Source: Glandiceps talaboti
Taxonomy: Eukaryota > Hemichordata > Enteropneusta > Spengelidae
Length of the DNA: 64,000 nt
Reading direction: 5' to 3'
Assembly: GCF_964340395.1 (NCBI RefSeq)
Contig: NC_135556.1
Location: forward strand, 6,297,501-6,361,500
In this document: positions 43,331-54,989 of the stretch, in pieces
How positions within the stretch are numbered: the stretch's first letter is position 1
Layout: every line of letters starts with the position of its first letter
Made by a program: the position numbers and the translations under genes
The notes under the pieces: model-generated
Told to the model about the DNA's origin: nothing
Database searches by the model: none
The model's input: only the letters and a program-made list of their open reading frames with translations

Positions 43331-45590
43331 AGGTGTCTGTTTAACACCTTGGCCTGTTTTTAACATTGACACTACATCCATTTCACATCAGTGTCTAGTT
43401 TATTTACGTGTCCTCTTACCTGCCACTTTTCTTGTTTCGGACTGGTGGCGTGCTTTTTACATGTCATTTTATTTCACCACTTTGCTCATTTCATTTTTCA
43501 TATCAATTTACCCTTGCCACTGTGTACATTTCACAACAGTAGCCTATTTTTTCATCTCATTTTACCCTTGTCACTGTGATCGTTTTGCATAGGCATTCAC
43601 AGAGAAGATCCTTCGCATTAGGATGTTTATGATTCCAAATTTGTAGTAGGCACTAAAGCTACCATCTCTCTGTCCATCCCATTGCAATGATGGACTTCCT
43701 TACCAAAAGTAGGTAATAGGTGGATGTTTTTTATGTTCTTGTTGTGTTTTGGGCTGCAAGTTCATTAACCTGATCCTGTAACACTTGAATACTTGACAGT
43801 GCTTGACTGACCAAATGTTTGATTTGCTCTTCTCCCTGTGTTTACTTTGTAAATTCCAAATCTTTGTTCTTCAGGAGCTGTCATCTTTGGGATGAAATTG
43901 GAATTTATATGTATTGGTGCATCTGACTACGTCAATATGTAGGATGAATGTCATATTTTTTACCTTGTCTGACTACCATCAGGCAGAACTTGGTTGTTGC
44001 TGATTATGTGTGGTGAAGTATACATATATATGGAGTTTGTGTTGTCTTCCATATACATGCTCTTCATATATGTAGTCCATTCTGCCTGGGAAGTAGCAGC
44101 TTACATCAGATTATATAGTCATCAGCTCCTCTCCCCATTGAGGGTGTCCTCAAGGAAGGCTCTATTAGCCATAGAGTGATGGCTTTTCAGTCACACATTA
44201 AAACCTGTTCATACAACATATCTGTATGCATAATCTGAAAGAAAGAAACAAAAATAAATGTCAGTGTTCTGCCAAGGTTTAAAGCTAGTGGTGTCAATAT
44301 CCCATAGGTTGCAACAAAATTGGGACATTTTACCTCAGGATGGTGACAATCATCAGTTGATAATAAAACCTTAAACTAACTATTTTTGATAGATAATCAA
44401 CTACTCAGTTATTTCACAATCAAAATTAACACTATAATATATAAACCTAGTAAACTATTTTTGCAAATATCAGGGGAGGAATTCAAATTTCAATATCGCC
44501 AAAGCAAAGCTGTCTACCCTACCATCATTTACAATGTAAACAAGTCATTGAGAATAACATAGTCCCCACTATGATTGGGTTTTAAGGAACTGGCAGGTTA
44601 TGTTGTCATTTTCTTGATATCACTACTCTGATCACGACACAACAGTTGTGAACCTAAATCAAACAGACTTAGATATGTTGTGTCTGCTCGTTGGACATGG
44701 AACATGCCTACCCATTTTACAAAAATTCTATTGTTATGAAAATTACACAAAATCTCAGAAAAATAATGACTGGCAAATGCACAAAAAAGGAAAAGGATTT
44801 TTGAGGTTGGCTATAAATAATTCCAATGTTTTACAGTTTTAACCCTAGAAAATTTTAATGATGAATGAAATAAACTAGGGATCTAAAATAATTTTGAGGC
44901 AATTCGAATTTCAATTTTCTAACAAATTTACCAAAAACACTGTCCATAATTGTCAACAACATTAAACTTGTAGTAGACATAACATTGTCTGATATTTTAA
45001 TTTAATAGTCTATGGACCTGCTTGCAGGTGGTGTACATATTTTGTTAGTCCTGCTTGCATACGGAAGAAGTCACCCTTCGGTGTTGAGGGCTGTGTCAAT
45101 AATATAGACCCCTGCCCATCTGCAAGCAGGGCTAGCATTTCGTATGCAAGCTGGACTAAGTTTAGTCAAGTGTTCAAAGCTCAATGTGACATGGCAAGAT
45201 ATATTGTGTAAATCGGAATTATAGACCTACTAATCTCGGCAAAAATAAATATTCCACTTATCATAACTGAAAAGGTCTTGTCTGAAAAATTTTCAATCTC
45301 AATGACAGAGATACAGAGTGCTAGTTTCTTCCAACAGTACGACATATGCGTCAAGCAAAAGGTACTAGGTCATCTATCGTCTCCTGAATAACGGTCCCTG
45401 CCTTTTGAGCTGCTAGATTCATCGACTAAAATAAGCCTTTATTAGGTAGAGGACATCTTAAAATACTATTATTAACATTTTATCATTCATTTTTGAAAAT
45501 TCACAATGTTTCAACATTTAAATAATTTAAAAAAAATAGAGCCAACGGCATACAGTTGTTAAAAATGTTTAACCCATATGCTGATCCATA
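43331..45590. other. Intergenic, nothing coding seen
   Basis: Only short frames are present. The complex inverted repeat at 45017-45159 is listed separately. Confidence 0.5.
45017..45159. repeat. Four alternating copies of a CCTGCTTGCA motif (interleaved inverted repeats)
   Basis: 45017-45031 pairs with 45116-45130 and 45045-45063 pairs with 45141-45159. The arms interleave rather than nest, and all four contain CCTGCTTGCA or its complement. This resembles subterminal repeats of a small DNA transposon. Confidence 0.75.
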
Positions 45591-45639
45591 CTAGGTATAA
45601 GTGTTCATTTGCTGAATGATTATCCATACACTCATTTGT

Positions 45640-46400
45640 CTACTTATCCCTGTTATCTTTGCAATATATGTGATCACTTGGCTGTTGCTATGGGCATGGT
45701 CTTGTTGCTAGGCATATTGGCACACATTTTTTGAATGTGTCTGTGATATCTGCAAAATGTGTGATCATTTGGCTGTTGCTATGGGCATGGTCATGTTGCT
45801 AGGCATATTTGCATACATTTTTTTGAATTGTTATTCATTTGTCTATCAATTCCTATTGTTATCTTTGCAATATACGTGATTATTTGTTTTTTGCTATGGG
45901 CATGGTCCTTTCGCTAGGCAAATAACATACATTTTTTGAATGTTTATTCAATTGTCTATTCATCTTCTTGGTTATCTTTGTGAACTACACCACCGATTTG
46001 CTGTTGCTATGGGCGTGGTCTTGGTGCTATGCAAATTTACATACATTTTTGGAATGTTCATTCAATTATCTCTTAACCTCTGTTGTTATCTTTGCAATAT
46101 ATCTGATCATTTGGCTGTTGCTATGGGAGTGGTCTTGTTGCTAGGCATACTTGCATACATTTTGAAATGCTTATTCAATTGTCTTTTAATCCCAGTGATT
46201 ATCTTTGTGAAATACCTCACCATTTGGCTGTTGCTATGGGCGTTGAATTGTTGCTAGGCAAATTTACATAGTTTTTTGAATGCATGTTCAATTGTCTTTT
46301 AATTCCAGTGGTTATCTTTGTGAAATACCTCACCGTTTGCCTGTTGCTATGGCTGTGGTCTTGTTGCTAGGCACATTTGCAAACATATTTTGAATGCTTA
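45640..46400. repeat. About 115-bp tandem repeat, seven diverged copies
   Basis: CTGTTGCTATGGGCATGGTC recurs near 45688, 45775, 45892, 46008, 46116, 46233 and 46348, followed each time by TTGTTGCTAGGCA and a T-rich stretch. Confidence 0.9.
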
Positions 46401-47045
46401 AACACCCCTAATAATGTTCCCACCAAATTTCAGAACCATCTGCCCAATAGTTATTGAGTAAGGTTTTTGACCAAAAATTACATTTTTCGACCCAAATCAC
46501 ACACCGGTAGTTAGATCCTTTTGATTTGAACAATTTCCCAACTAGACACCAAAGGTAATACACCCATAAAATATCATGGCAAGTGGTACATGCAGGAAAT
46601 TTAACCTGCCAAACACAGTGTGATCATGGAGGTCTTGATATGACTATTTTTCTTTCCTCATAAAATGTGTGACTTCTTATTCTTTGTACAAACTGGTTTT
46701 TTTTAATGACTAAGGATTGTGCATTTATATGAACCTGTTTTAATCATAGTGTCTAAGATTCAGCTGTGCTAAAAATAGGCCTAGGTTGCCAAGCAACCAT
46801 AAACAGATGTTAATCTTTACGCCATTGACACAAATATGGGAAGTAGCCCATACAGATTTATGGATTTCATTGCATCAATAAAACAAGAAAATTTCATTTC
46901 CAGGCTGAAGTCAAAGTAGAACAAATCACATTTTGAAACGTCAAATGTCATTTGAAGAATTTCCCAACTCGACACCCAAGGTAATGGACCCACCAAATAT
47001 CATGGCAATTGGTTCAGCGGTTTTTGACTTTAAGTTGTTCACACA

Positions 47046-48404
47046 CACTCACGCACACATGCGCGCACGGGGCGATGCCTATAGCACTACTGAACCTCCA
47101 GTTCAGTTGCGCTAAAAAGCAACAAGACATCATATCGCCAGCTTTTAATGAAAAATTAAAACGAAAGTCTGGACTGCAATCTCATGACTACTTTTTTCCC
47201 ATATATGGTAAGGCTCATTAGCAAAAGAACTTTCACCTCGCCTGTATTCGTTTCTGTACTGCCATTACCACATCGGCAATTTTAACGTGGTGATTTTGCC
47301 ACCAATATTGATCATACAAAATCAAAACTTCATAAATGAACCATTTTAGAATGAGTATTATCGTTTTTATTGACGACTGACTCTGTTCCCAATTCAACTT
47401 AATGACTTTGTCAATCGAGAGCATACATATCTACTGGAATGAACCATTCTGTAGAAGGGGCGCAGAATTTGGATTTGAAGTCCGCAACCTTGTTTCGACC
47501 AAACACTTTGCACATAAGAATTATAGAATTAAGACTATAGCACATATTACATTGCTTGTTTGATGTCAATGGTGTCTTTTGAAAGGTGGCAGTTTACTTA
47601 AAGTCTCCTGGACTGATTTCCAATATGGCATCGGTCACAATATGTTCATTAGCATATTAATTTTTTTTTACATTACAAAAAAAATCATCAAAAATAGAAA
47701 AGATGTGGTGACTTGAAATTAATAAATCTGAGTAAGCTACCCTCTGTGCATTGACACACCAGATATTAAAGCAATCTGACGAGGAGTATTTGAGGAGAAG
47801 ATGAAAATATCATTTTTGGAAAAAAAATCGTAAAAAATTGAAAATGGCTCAGATCAACTTGGCATAAACAAATCTGAACAGCCTCCCCCACCCCCAGGAA
47901 CATGCACACCAAATATCAAAGTATTTTGACTGTCACTTTCGGAGAAGATGATGAAAATAAAAAAAGTTGACAGACAGACCATGATCACTTATACCTCTAT
48001 ACCTACATATGTATACCAACCTATACCTAAAGCTTACGCTGTCAGCGAAAAATTAACAAGAATTTGACTTTGCTTGCATGGTTCCCTGTGGCAATTTATG
48101 TGTGCACATACAGTGCCTGTGTGTCTCTAGGGGTTTAAAATTGTTGTTATTGTAATGAACAGTGTGTGAAGCCTCTTTCTTATCTATCTAAATAGTTCTT
48201 GGACCTTGGACATTGAACATAAATAATAACACATGCCAACAAGCAAAATATCACAATTTAGTGCTTGCAAAAAGATTTGCACTCTTACAAAAAAAATGTA
48301 ATGCCAAAGCCAAAGGTGATTTTAGCTGAATTTATTTATCGTACAGTGCTATAATTTGCCTGGATATCTTAGATTGAAAGTAAATGGCCATGCAGTAATC
48401 AGTA
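47046..48404. other. Unit 1, non-coding stretch
   Basis: No gene was recognised. The segment 46921-47020 (ACCAAATATCATGGCAATTG) has a diverged copy outside the unit at about 46493-46591, showing an older dispersed repeat at the unit edge. Confidence 0.5.
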
Positions 48405-48656
48405 AGATTTTACAGGACATTTCGCTACATTTGCAAGGTTAGACTATATCTCCTGTAAATTTTACAGGACATTTCGCTAGACCTGCAAGGTTAGACTATA
48501 TCTTCTGTAAATTTTACAGGACATTTTGCTAGATTTGCAAGGTTAGACTATATCTTCTGTAAATTTTACAGAACATTTCGCTAGACATGCAAGGTTAGAC
48601 TATATCTTCTGGAAATTGTACAAGACATTTCGCTAGATTTGCAAGGTTAGACTATA
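48405..48656. repeat. 52-bp minisatellite, left part (unit 1)
   Basis: Five copies of a unit built from TCTTCTGTAAATTTTACAGG, ACATTTCGCTAGA and GCAAGGTTAGACTATA. The array stops exactly where the LINE fragment begins and resumes in register after it. Confidence 0.97.
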
Positions 48657-49634
48657 TGGTGGTGTACCCCAAGGATCTGTGCTAGGACCCATTTTATTTT
48701 TAATTTACATTAACGACATTGATGATGTAGTGCAATCCTTCATACTGAAATTTGCAGATGATACCAAGCTGTGTTCAAATGTTAACTCACAGGCAGATTG
48801 TGACAGTTTTCAAGATGATTTGAACAGATTGTCTACATGGGCTGAAGACTGGCAAATGTCTTTTAACGTAGATAAATGTAAGATTATGCACATTGGTTCG
48901 TCAAACCAGTCACACAAGTACACCATGAATGATAAACCATTGAATTCAGTAACTGAAGAAAAGGATTTGGGTGTATTGATTCACAACTCATTGAAAACCA
49001 GTCATCATTGTGCAGCTGCAGCTAAAAAGGCAAACAGGACACAAACGGAACATTTCACACAAATCAAAATTCGTCATCATGAAGTTGTTCAACTCCTTAG
49101 TCAGACCACACATAGAATATGCCGTTCAGTTTTGGAACCCACACTACAAAAAAGACATTGACCTTCTCGAAAAAATACAAAGGCGAGCTACAAAGCTGAT
49201 ACCAGAACTGAGAAATTTAAGTTATGCAGATAGACTAAGAACACTAAATATAACCACTTTGGAAGAACGAAGGCGGAGAGGTGACTTGATTCAAGTGTTT
49301 CGTTTAATCAAGGGATTTGATAAAAGTGACTATGAGCTACTATTTAAACTTCACCAAACCAGCAGGACAAGAGGACACTCACTAAAACTTGTTAAATCTA
49401 CAGTTAGACTGGATACTAGGAAATATTTCTTCTCTCAGCGTGTCATATCTCAATGGAACAATTTACCAGAACACATCATCCAAGCCAAAACTATTGTGGA
49501 CTTTAAAATTAGACTGGACCAGTACATGAACAATACAAGGGATTATATGAGCCTTTGAGGCTTTCTTCCCTTTCTTGCCATGGTTAATTTACAACTATGG
49601 CAATCACGTTAAATCACGTTAAATCACGTTAAAT
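48657..49634 (+). mobile_element. 5'-truncated LINE (reverse-transcriptase fragment), unit 1 copy
   Basis: The coding part starts at 48658 with GGVPQGSVLGPILFLIYIND, then FADDTK, the catalytic palm motif, and runs to a TGA ending at 49558. An 11-bp deletion near 49042 breaks the frame relative to unit 2. After the stop come a hairpin (TTGCCAT...ATGGCAA) and a tail of AAATCACGTT units, a typical CR1-like 3' end. The endonuclease and the N-terminal half of the RT are absent, so the copy is non-autonomous. Confidence 0.9.
48658..49558 (+). pseudogene. LINE reverse-transcriptase C-terminal part, frameshifted
   Basis: This non-LTR retrotransposon polymerase fragment runs from RT motif B (GVPQGSVLGP) through the FADD catalytic box to the C-terminus (SQWNNLPEHIIQAKTIVDFK). 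It reads in two frames because of an 11-bp loss after KKANRT. The intact relative is at 56982-57893. Confidence 0.92.
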
Positions 49635-49635
49635 A

Positions 49636-49959
49636 TCTTCTGTAAATTTTACAGAACATTTCGCTAGACATGCAAGGTTAGACTATATCTTCTGGAAATT
49701 GTACAAGACATTTCGCTAGATTTGCAAGGTTAGACTATATCTTCTGTAAATTTTACAGAACATTTCGCTAGACATGCAAGGTTAGACTATATCTTCTGGG
49801 AATTGTACAAGACATTTCGCTAGATTTGCAAGGTTAGACTATATCTTCTGTAAATTTTACAGGACATTTCGCTGGACTTGCAAGGTTAGACTATATCTTC
49901 TGTAAATTTTACAGGACATTTCGCTAGACCTGCAAGGTTAGACTATATCTTCTGTAAAT
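49636..49959. repeat. 52-bp minisatellite, right part (unit 1)
   Basis: Six copies plus a partial one. The first two match the last two copies left of the LINE, showing alternating A-B variants across the insertion. Confidence 0.96.
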
Positions 49960-50792
49960 GCTATACATGTACCATGTCAAGTACTGTTGACATTGCTTGG
50001 AAATTCCTACATTCTTGATGCTATGATCTGCTGTGATCTGTAATTATTTGTCAGAATTACAAATTACACCCCCCCCCCCCCACTGCTCATTCCATTTTGG
50101 GTGTTGTCTGTTAGACAGATAACACAACTTCACATGTACCTGAGTATTTATGTTGTTGTCAATTATTTTGTGATAGATGTAACAATACATAATCAAAAAT
50201 ACACATCCCTAGTTTTCATTTTCAACAAAATTAAGATGAAACATTTTGTAAAGCAAACATCAACCTCGTACAGTACAGTAGCGGTTTCACTACGTCACTC
50301 TCAGTCCTCCGCTAGAACTGCTACAGATCAATCATGTGTAAGCTCCTATAAAAAATGTGTCCAGGATCCTGTTCAAACTGTCTTTTTGTAGACAATATCG
50401 CCCACCTCTTTGAAATTTGAGCATATCCTATGTCTTAGTCTACCGGTATATACGTGTCGCTCTCGATCACATTAATGCTTACTAAATGTTATTTTCAAGT
50501 GGAAATCGTACTATATTCTCAACGTTACAGCTAAATTTTCAAATTCGGTGGACATGTTGACTAATACTGTGCATGCTCCATGTACTAGAACAATGTCGTA
50601 ATGGCTGCCTAGGACTCCAAACCACTACTGAGTACTTATTGCCATTTTGAATCAAATATGGGTATATTCGAGTACTTACGTAGTGAATTTTGCAATTGCA
50701 ACAATAGCTGAAGTTAATGATTGACTGTTTTTATGAGAAAATCATGGGAGATAATTGCCAAGAGATTTTAGACTGGCCTTGTTCAATAATAG

Positions 50793-50921
50793 AATTGTAG
50801 CTTTGTTTTCTTTGCAAACCCCATAAGAAATAAAAACTAAAAATGAAACTTGTTGAGTCACACAAAATAAAACATAAAAAAGAATTTAAAAAGTATTATA
50901 AATAAAAACAAAGCTACAATT
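50793..50921. repeat. MITE-like inverted repeat (unit 1)
   Basis: The 17-nt arms AATTGTAGCTTTGTTTT (50793-50809) and its complement (50905-50921) are exact, and similarity continues outward with gaps. The centre is AT-rich. Confidence 0.75.
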
Positions 50922-51706
50922 ATTGCACCTAAGACCAACCCCTACAAAGAAATTGTATGTGCCATAGTGGTCTTTCATGATCTTATCTTATTACTATAAA
51001 GCAGGTATCTCTTTTTGCCTGGTAAAATACTCGTGTATCTTACCAAGCTTCTGTGATTATGGCTGGGTTTGTCCTAGTTTCACAACAGGTGTCGGAAGTA
51101 TACATAATAATTACAGGAGTAGTCATTCACTTGAAGTCGCTAGTTAGCACACAACTTCCAAGAGTGCTCCAATCAACACAGACAACGGGGCAATTTATTT
51201 AGTTTACATCCAACTATTATCACTTCGACAGAAAAAACAGCAAATATGGCGAAACTATTTGAAAACAGAAATTGGAAATTCAGAGATTGCAATCACTAAT
51301 TCTTTAATAGAACCTCAAAAAATTAATCTCTGAATAAGGGGGCAAATAATATAATTTCTAAGACAATAGATGGACTCCAGGGGAGCTGCTTTACTGTTCA
51401 GCAAAGCAGGTACTGGGTAGAGGTAAACTATCAATGAATGTTTACTAACTACAAAATTTGCTGTAAAAATAAACAATGTACGACCCCAGTATTAAACATT
51501 ATAACACTGCATACTCAACTCTCGGTTGTGATTGGTCAATGCTACATCACATGTTATGGACCATTCTCGTGCTGTTCTACGATAAATGATGTAGCAGGCA
51601 CTAATTAATGGAACTAGTCCCTAGCTCTATTGATTAGAACCTCATGATGACATCATATATGCACGCGAATAATGACGATATTTTCAAAGAACAACAAATT
51701 GTAAAC

Positions 51707-51892
51707 ATGTCTGGCTCGTCTGAAACTACGACCACAAGCAGCAGCCAACATGAATGTTTTGCTCGATTCATCAAAATTTCAGAAGAAGAGCTGGCCAACA
51801 TTGTCTCTGGAAAAGACTCTAAAAAAACAAAGACTGTAATCAAGACAGCGGTTGGTATTTTGGAGAACTATTTGTTATTGGGACAACTCTAA
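51707..51892 (+). CDS. KIAA1958/QRICH1/Crypton-like N-terminal fragment (unit 1)
   Basis: This 61-codon frame starts at ATG 51707 (an upstream in-frame ATG lies at 51644). After a Ser/Thr-rich start it reads CFARFIKISEEELANIVSGK and then DSKKTKTVIKTAVGILENYL. The pattern of a Glu-rich turn followed by K-x-T-x-x-x-x-x-TAV-x-x-x-x-x-YL is that of the N-terminal helical domain in KIAA1958/QRICH1-like, Crypton-derived proteins common in aquatic animals. It stops soon after, so it is a fragment or an unusual short protein. It is identical in unit 2, but that reflects recent duplication rather than selection. Assignment is from pattern memory. Confidence 0.45.
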   Translation: MSGSSETTTTSSSQHECFARFIKISEEELANIVSGKDSKKTKTVIKTAVGILENYLLLGQL

Positions 51893-52152
51893 AAGGTTAT
51901 TGTACACAATGCAAACAAACTCTGCTTGCTTGCTGGAGAAGTTTGTTATAATTATTTTAGTGTGCTGTGGTGTATGATTCTTGTTTGGTGTTATAAAACA
52001 CATGTTGACTGACATTATTTGGGTGATAGCACGAGTTTGTTTCCCCTCGGGACCAGCCAGTCCCACTAAAACAGTTTCATTTCCAATCAGGTTTTGCCCT
52101 CGGGGGAAACCAAAACAGTCTCGTTTCTGAGACTGTTTTTGTGTGACCGACT

Positions 52153-52778
52153 CACTGTACAATATCTTACCCACAACTCTCTCTGATTGGTATGCTTGGA
52201 AGTTCCTTATTTTATAACTTCTTCAGTAACCCATATTTGTCAACATTTTAGGCATGGTAATTATGCTTAATTAATATGTAACAAAAGTACTTTGGGAATC
52301 AAAAATAAAGTTCTACATTTAATTTTTGCATAAAATGTGCTAACAAGTAAATGAAGCATGTACTGTGAATAAAACACTTTTCAATGTCAAAGTATCAATC
52401 ACTTGGGTAGACAGTGTGTATGATGAGTTTCAGTATGTAAATTTCTTTTGTCATACCTATTCAAATAAATCTATATCTTTGGCAAACACATTAACAGGTG
52501 CATATATATTTCCTTAGTTTTGTGGAAAATATTTTGCATGTCTTTCAAGAAAATCTGTTGACAAATTTCTAAAATTGCTACTCCTTCTACAACAAATCAT
52601 TGATAACAGAACCAATGAAAATATATATTCAGAAACTCATCAGTGTAAATTCTACATTTTGAGAATGGCAACAATATTTGTACAAAATCCTGTACACAGG
52701 TGAGATTTGTCTGACTTCAAGGTGCTGATGTCCAACAGCACAAATCAGTGAGAGTTGTGGGTAAAATCTTGTACAGTG
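52153..52778. mobile_element. 626-bp element with about 40-bp terminal inverted repeats (unit 1)
   Basis: The left end reads CACTGTACAATATCTTACCC and the right end, in complement, CACTGTACAAGATTTTACCC. The match continues through ACAACTCTC. There is no coding frame inside. The five bases flanking each side (CGACT and CGGCT) differ by one, so a target duplication is only suggestive. Confidence 0.65.
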
Positions 52779-54376
52779 CGGCTAGTCCCTTGTCAACAAA
52801 TGTACGCTATTGCCCACATTGTCAGTCAACAGGTGTACACTATACCACTCTCCCTGTCATTTTTTGACAAAGGAAAGAGCAGCTATGTGGACAGCAAATG
52901 AACAGTCAGTGACAATTAACGGCTGTACATTTTTTTTAAAAACACCATAAAAAACAGGGTTATATTTGCCGATGTCGCCAAAGTCCCTACAAATTGGAAC
53001 TAGCTACAGAATTAAATTCTCACTCCCAAGGCAAAAAAGAAAAAAAGTTGTTCGCTGACTGAAACAGACAATATTGCCTCCAGACGGAATTGACAGGTGT
53101 TGATTTATTCACAAAGTATAGCCGAAAATAGAAACAGACTACACTCGAAAGTTTTTTTTGTGTGGATTTCCAAGCCTCAACAAAGTAGAAAACGGGTGGA
53201 AACTTGTAAGGGCCTGTTTCCAAAATTTACCAGATGTTTACAGAATGCCGACAAATCACGCATCCATGAACAACATTATCACCGCGACTTTTGGCGACCC
53301 ATACTGAAAAAATATACCGAGAAAAAAATACTAACCGGGTTTGTCCTAGTTTCACAGCCGGTGTCGGAACGTAATAATTACAGTAGTCGTCGTCGTCGTC
53401 GTCCACCTCAAGTCGCTAGTCGGCAGACAACTTCCAAGACGGCTTCTGGTGTCTGCAGGTATCAATTTCAAGTTATCTCCCAGGTTTAGTCTTCGGATGT
53501 CCCATGAAGGTCCCAAAACTTGTTCCAAAGATGCTACCATACACTTGTTAGGCTGTTTTCCGACGGCGACTACCACTGTCAGTGTGACATGTCCCCACTT
53601 TCATCGCTGATGGCGATGCATGTTAGAGCCCAATTTCACTACAAAAAAAACATTATAAGTCACTGTTGAGATTAGTATAGCAGTCAACTATGCTATCACT
53701 TGGCAAGAACAAGTTGACGGCCCGTTTCAAAAGGAGACTAGCTGCATTCTGCCTTCACTGTAGTAATACCATTGTTAGAGTCACATGTACACGTACGTAT
53801 ACGGTATATTCTATTTGGAAAAGTCACTGCGTCACACTGCCATGCCACCATCGCATTTACACTCGATCATAACACCCTTTTAAACCTTGCAAATTTCTAC
53901 AAAACATTTCTTCAAATACTTTCGAGTATAGAAAGTCAAATATGGTTGTCGATGAAGTTGCATGGGTAAAAACAGGCGAAAAATACGGATTTTAAGAATG
54001 GCTACGGGAACGCTAGTACACTTACCCAACATCTCAAATTGGCCGCCTGCCTCGTTCTGAGATATATGAACCTTGACCTCCACGCCGTACCCGTACCCGT
54101 GAAGCCTTCCGACGCGACGCAGGGAGGTTTCGATACAAATTTCTCTTTAAACGGACGAAATAATAGTAACATTACAATTCAAAATGCGAGTGAAGGTATA
54201 TTTGTATCTTGTAAATTTAGAAACCTTAGAAATTATCAAAAGTTGAAGATAAATTCTTAATTTATTTTGGCTGAAATACTACAAAATGACAAATTCAAAA
54301 ATGCTACAAGATCAAGGGTGCTAATATGAGTAATGTCTTCATCGTTTACTTAATTACAACCAATCGATCGGTCGAT

Positions 54377-54989
54377 TACGGCGGCCCACAGGTGACAGAC
54401 GAAAACTAAATTTGTGCTATAAATAATTGATTTTTGAGGGCAAAATATTTAATAAAAGGATAACTCTTTTATTTCATACGACAAAACATTAATTTCTTGG
54501 GTCAATATAGAAATATCAAAGCAAAAAACTACAATTTCTGTGACAAATAAATTCTTTTTACGGAGCAGAAAATTAATTTGCGAAACGAAAACTTTTATTC
54601 GTGTGGCCCAACCTTTATTTTCGAGTGATAACATTTAAGTTGCGGGATAAAATGTAAATGTCAAGCCGGAATATTATTTTAAGTCCCTTAAAATCTTATA
54701 CTCTGACTGCAGAAACAACATTTGTCACTATACAACCTCCTTTTCTTATCGACGAGATTTACTTAACACAGGATGCAACATTAATGTTTGGGGACGAAAC
54801 ATTAATACGCGAGGACAAAACTTTCTTTTTGCTTGACGGAAGTTGGACTGCATGACGGAAATTGATTATATATCCCACAATCCTCGGCACACTCTTGGCG
54901 GCTATTTCAACTTCACGACCAGCACTATATCTGATCATGGCAAGTGGTAAACACATCAATTGTTTCCAGTGTATAATTTTTTCTCTGTC
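54377..54989. repeat. Dispersed repeat family, copy B (end of unit 1)
   Basis: Homologous to 27734-28475 without the 125-bp insert. It includes the conserved 65-codon frame at 54658-54855. It ends at TCTCTGTCTG, where the next unit begins, so the unit junction lies at the repeat's microsatellite end. Confidence 0.88.

Larger units (their letters stand above)
51065..53443. repeat. Diverged direct repeat pair (unit 1)
   Basis: 51065-51172 and 53337-53443 share TTTGTCCTAGTTTCACA, GGTGTCGGAA, TAATAATTACAG, GTCGCTAGT and ACAACTTCCAAGA in order. They may be the ends of an old element spanning the short ORF between them. Confidence 0.7.
46666..54989. repeat. 8.33-kb tandem segmental duplication, unit 1
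   Basis: 8,324 bp, starting TGTGTGACTTCTTATTC and ending TTTTTTCTCTGTCTG. It differs from unit 2 by an 11-bp deletion near 49042, one base in a poly-C tract near 50070 and a handful of substitutions. Sequence left of 46666 is not shared. Confidence 0.98.

Noticed and set aside
41112-43592. Series of 71-116-codon frames in the satellite region
   Set aside because: They repeat with the 133-bp unit, shift frame each unit, have no start or splice context and match no known fold.
46933-47424. Short frames repeated in each 8.3-kb unit (60-70 codons)
   Set aside because: They lie in a dispersed repeat with an AC-rich tract. Their recurrence is explained by the tandem duplication.
53097-53489. 130-codon frame (and its copy at 61431-61823) in the 8.3-kb unit
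   Set aside because: Composition and lack of splice or domain signals look random. Identity between units only reflects recent duplication, and part of it is the diverged direct repeat.
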